Source of the DNA: Candidatus Dormiibacterota bacterium
GTDB lineage: Bacteria; Chloroflexota; Dormibacteria; Dormibacterales; Dormibacteraceae
Length of the DNA stretch: 64,000 bases
Direction: 5' to 3'
Assembly (NCBI GenBank): GCA_003139695.1
Contig: PLJM01000006.1
Coordinates: forward strand, 186,001 to 250,000
Shown here: positions 62,982-64,000 of the stretch, piece after piece
How the letters are laid out: each line of letters begins with the position of its first letter
Numbering within the stretch: the first letter of the stretch is position 1
Program-made: the position numbers and the translations under genes
Notes under the pieces: generated by a model
Databases searched by the model: none
What the model was told of the DNA's origin: nothing
The model's input: only the letters and a program-made list of their open reading frames with translations

Positions 62982-63148
62982 ATGAGAGAAGACCCAGATG
63001 GTCTTCTCTCATCGCCGGGCGCTTCGCGCGCGGCTGCTCTTAATCCGGCTTAGGATGGGATTAATTACGAGATGGTCGCTCCACGCAACGCCTGGCGTGG
63101 TGTAGAACCAAGTCATGGCCGGGGAGACCCGGCCAACCCTGCCACGCT
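62982..63148 (-). repeat. Structured intergenic repeat, full copy D (minus strand)
   Basis: Read on the minus strand it starts AGCGTGGCAGGGTTGGCC and ends in a perfect 13-bp helix, ATGAGAGAAGACC with GGTCTTCTCTCAT around loop ATCTG. The 5' hairpin has 7-bp arms with a TCTC loop. The central part adds CCACGC/GCGTGG and TTAATCC/GGATTAA pairings. The GCGCGCGAAGCGCCCGGCG block is identical to copy B. It begins 9 nt past the stop of the ParA partner gene. Confidence 0.85.
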
Positions 63149-63163
63149 AGTTGGGGGCTTCCG

Positions 63164-63265
63164 TTAGCGCTTCCGGGCTCGGCGCCTGATGTATCGGTAG
63201 GTCCAGAACAGGCAAATCAGCAGCAGCGCGCTCCCAAAGGCGACGACCGCAACTCGCTGGTCCAC
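63164..63265 (-). CDS. Possible 33-residue membrane peptide
   Basis: GTG 63265 to TAA: one membrane helix (VAVVAFGSALLLICLFWTYR) and a basic tail YRYIRRRARKR. The composition is unlike random sequence and fits a small membrane protein, but there is no ribosome-binding site or -10 hexamer at the usual distance. Confidence 0.4.
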   Translation of the reverse strand: MDQRVAVVAFGSALLLICLFWTYRYIRRRARKR

Positions 63266-63294
63266 GACGGCAATAGTGATCGCTCCGCTTGTCG

Positions 63295-63300
63295 TAGATT
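63295..63300 (+). promoter_or_regulatory. Putative -10 hexamer of the MBL hydrolase gene
   Basis: TAGATT lies 9 nt before ATG 63310. Confidence 0.35.
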
Positions 63301-63309
63301 GCTGTTGGC

Positions 63310-63894
63310 ATGAAGCTCGGCATCGTCAAGGTGAAGCTCGACCGCGAGGTCAACGCCTACGTAGTGGCCGACTCGACGACCAAAGAGGCGATAGTCATCG
63401 ATCCCGGGCTGCCGGTTGACAAGCTCGTCGACCAGGTCAAAGGGTTCAAGGTCCGCTTCATCGTCGCCACCCACTGCCATCCCGGCCACGTCGCCGGCAA
63501 AGATGACTTGAAGGAGCTCACCGGTGGCCTGACCGCCATTCACTCCGCCGACGCCAAGCAGTTCCTGCGGTCGGCCGACAAGTACCTCTTCGACGGTGAT
63601 GAGCTCGAGTTCGGTGAGTTCAAGCTTTCGGTCATGCACACTCCCGGCCACACGCCGGGCAGCGTTTGCTACGTCGTCGCCAACCACGCTTTTGTGGGCG
63701 ACACGATCCTCGCCGGTGGCATCGGCAAGCAGACGCCTGAGACCGACCTTCGCCGCCAGATGATGAGCATCGGCACGAAGCTCTTGCGACTGCCGCCGAC
63801 GACCGCGCTCTACCCGGGACACGGGCCGGCCACGAGCCTGGAACGCGAGCTGGCGCAAAACCCGATCTTCCGAGGAGCAGGCGCGCGGGCTTAG
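63310..63894 (+). CDS. MBL-fold hydrolase (glyoxalase II-like) with altered metal motif
   Basis: 194 residues. Fold markers: ATHCHPGHVAG at the HxHxDH site, MHTPGHTPGSVCYVV with the third metal His, FVGDTILAGGIG with the bridging Asp, and LYPGHGPATS with the last His. In the first motif Gly replaces the Asp that binds the second metal, so a mono-metal site or altered chemistry is possible. Closest in layout to glyoxalase II-type hydrolases; substrate unknown. Confidence 0.85.
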   Translation: MKLGIVKVKLDREVNAYVVADSTTKEAIVIDPGLPVDKLVDQVKGFKVRFIVATHCHPGHVAGKDDLKELTGGLTAIHSADAKQFLRSADKYLFDGDELEFGEFKLSVMHTPGHTPGSVCYVVANHAFVGDTILAGGIGKQTPETDLRRQMMSIGTKLLRLPPTTALYPGHGPATSLERELAQNPIFRGAGARA

Positions 63895-63904
63895 CGAGCG
63901 GCGC

Positions 63905-64000
63905 TCACGATGGTTTCACCATTCGACCTATCGGTCCGCCAACTGCTCGTCCTTTCTTAACGACGAGCCGGCCGCGCACGTAAACCTCGACGATCGAGAA
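63905..64000 (-). CDS. C-terminal end of a probable amidohydrolase, partial
   Basis: The minus-strand frame is open from base 64000 to TGA 63905-63907, 31 residues: FSIVEVYVRGRLVVKKGRAV, then GGPIGRMVKPS. The pattern V-x-V-x-V-x-G-x-x-V-x-x-x-G is the final beta-strand pair of the composite domain in amidohydrolases such as dihydroorotase or D-aminoacylase. The remainder lies outside the window. Confidence 0.5.
   Translation of the reverse strand, partial: FSIVEVYVRGRLVVKKGRAVGGPIGRMVKPS

Overview
The window is high-GC, gene-dense bacterial chromosome. It has TTG and GTG starts, many 4-nt GTGA/ATGA stop-start overlaps, and many promoters whose -10 hexamer sits 6 to 10 nt before the start codon. 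The gene content suggests an environmental bacterium of the Chloroflexota/Dormibacterota type: a Tad pilus locus with no secretin in view, a SufR-SufCBD-SufS-SufU operon, an obg-nadD-rsfS block, an E1 alpha-beta fusion and tandem citrate synthases. The phylum is an inference; no rRNA or tRNA gene was seen.

Layout. 1-12548: a signalling and Tad pilus region, with the end of an anti-sigma-type kinase, a lone histidine-kinase DHp domain, a REC-GGDEF protein, a 1636-residue CpaF ATPase fused to an adenylate-cyclase/AAA/TPR module, then TadG/TadE-like pseudopilins (minus strand), CpaB, TadB, TadC and a MerR regulator. 12589-15994: rplU-rpmA-obg-nadD-rsfS-DUF2255-like operon (minus). 16095-22932: valS followed by four overlapping genes for a divergent complex-I-like membrane module (minus). 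23048-31573: SDR, secreted lipoprotein, clpX, a lone ClpX zinc finger, clpP, tig and a class A PBP. 32331-33688: MFS exporter with a small LPxxx-type membrane protein. 33727-40427: SUF iron-sulfur operon with a clear SufR operator. 40441-46044: second lipoprotein paralogue, two citrate synthases and a GT-C membrane protein. 46270-51078: 2-oxoacid dehydrogenase complex (E3, fused E1, E2). 51080-56405: glycosyltransferase, SDR, GlcG-like protein, ThpR, NDUFA9-like protein and methyltransferase. 56424-61770: operon cvpA, acyl-CoA dehydrogenase, MFS, ureohydrolase, FAD oxidase. 61913-64000: ParA with a small partner, an MBL hydrolase and the end of an amidohydrolase.

Two things stand out as possibly undescribed. 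First, a pilus-assembly ATPase and a nucleotide cyclase with all six catalytic residues lie in one polypeptide, next to phosphorelay and diguanylate-cyclase-like genes; this suggests a Tad pilus wired to second-messenger signalling. Second, a roughly 155-168 nt intergenic repeat occurs in three full copies (32153-32307, 52491-52658, 62982-63148 reverse) and one 5' fragment (16046-16090). Its terminal helices keep pairing while their sequences change, so the element is under structural constraint as RNA or as hairpin DNA.
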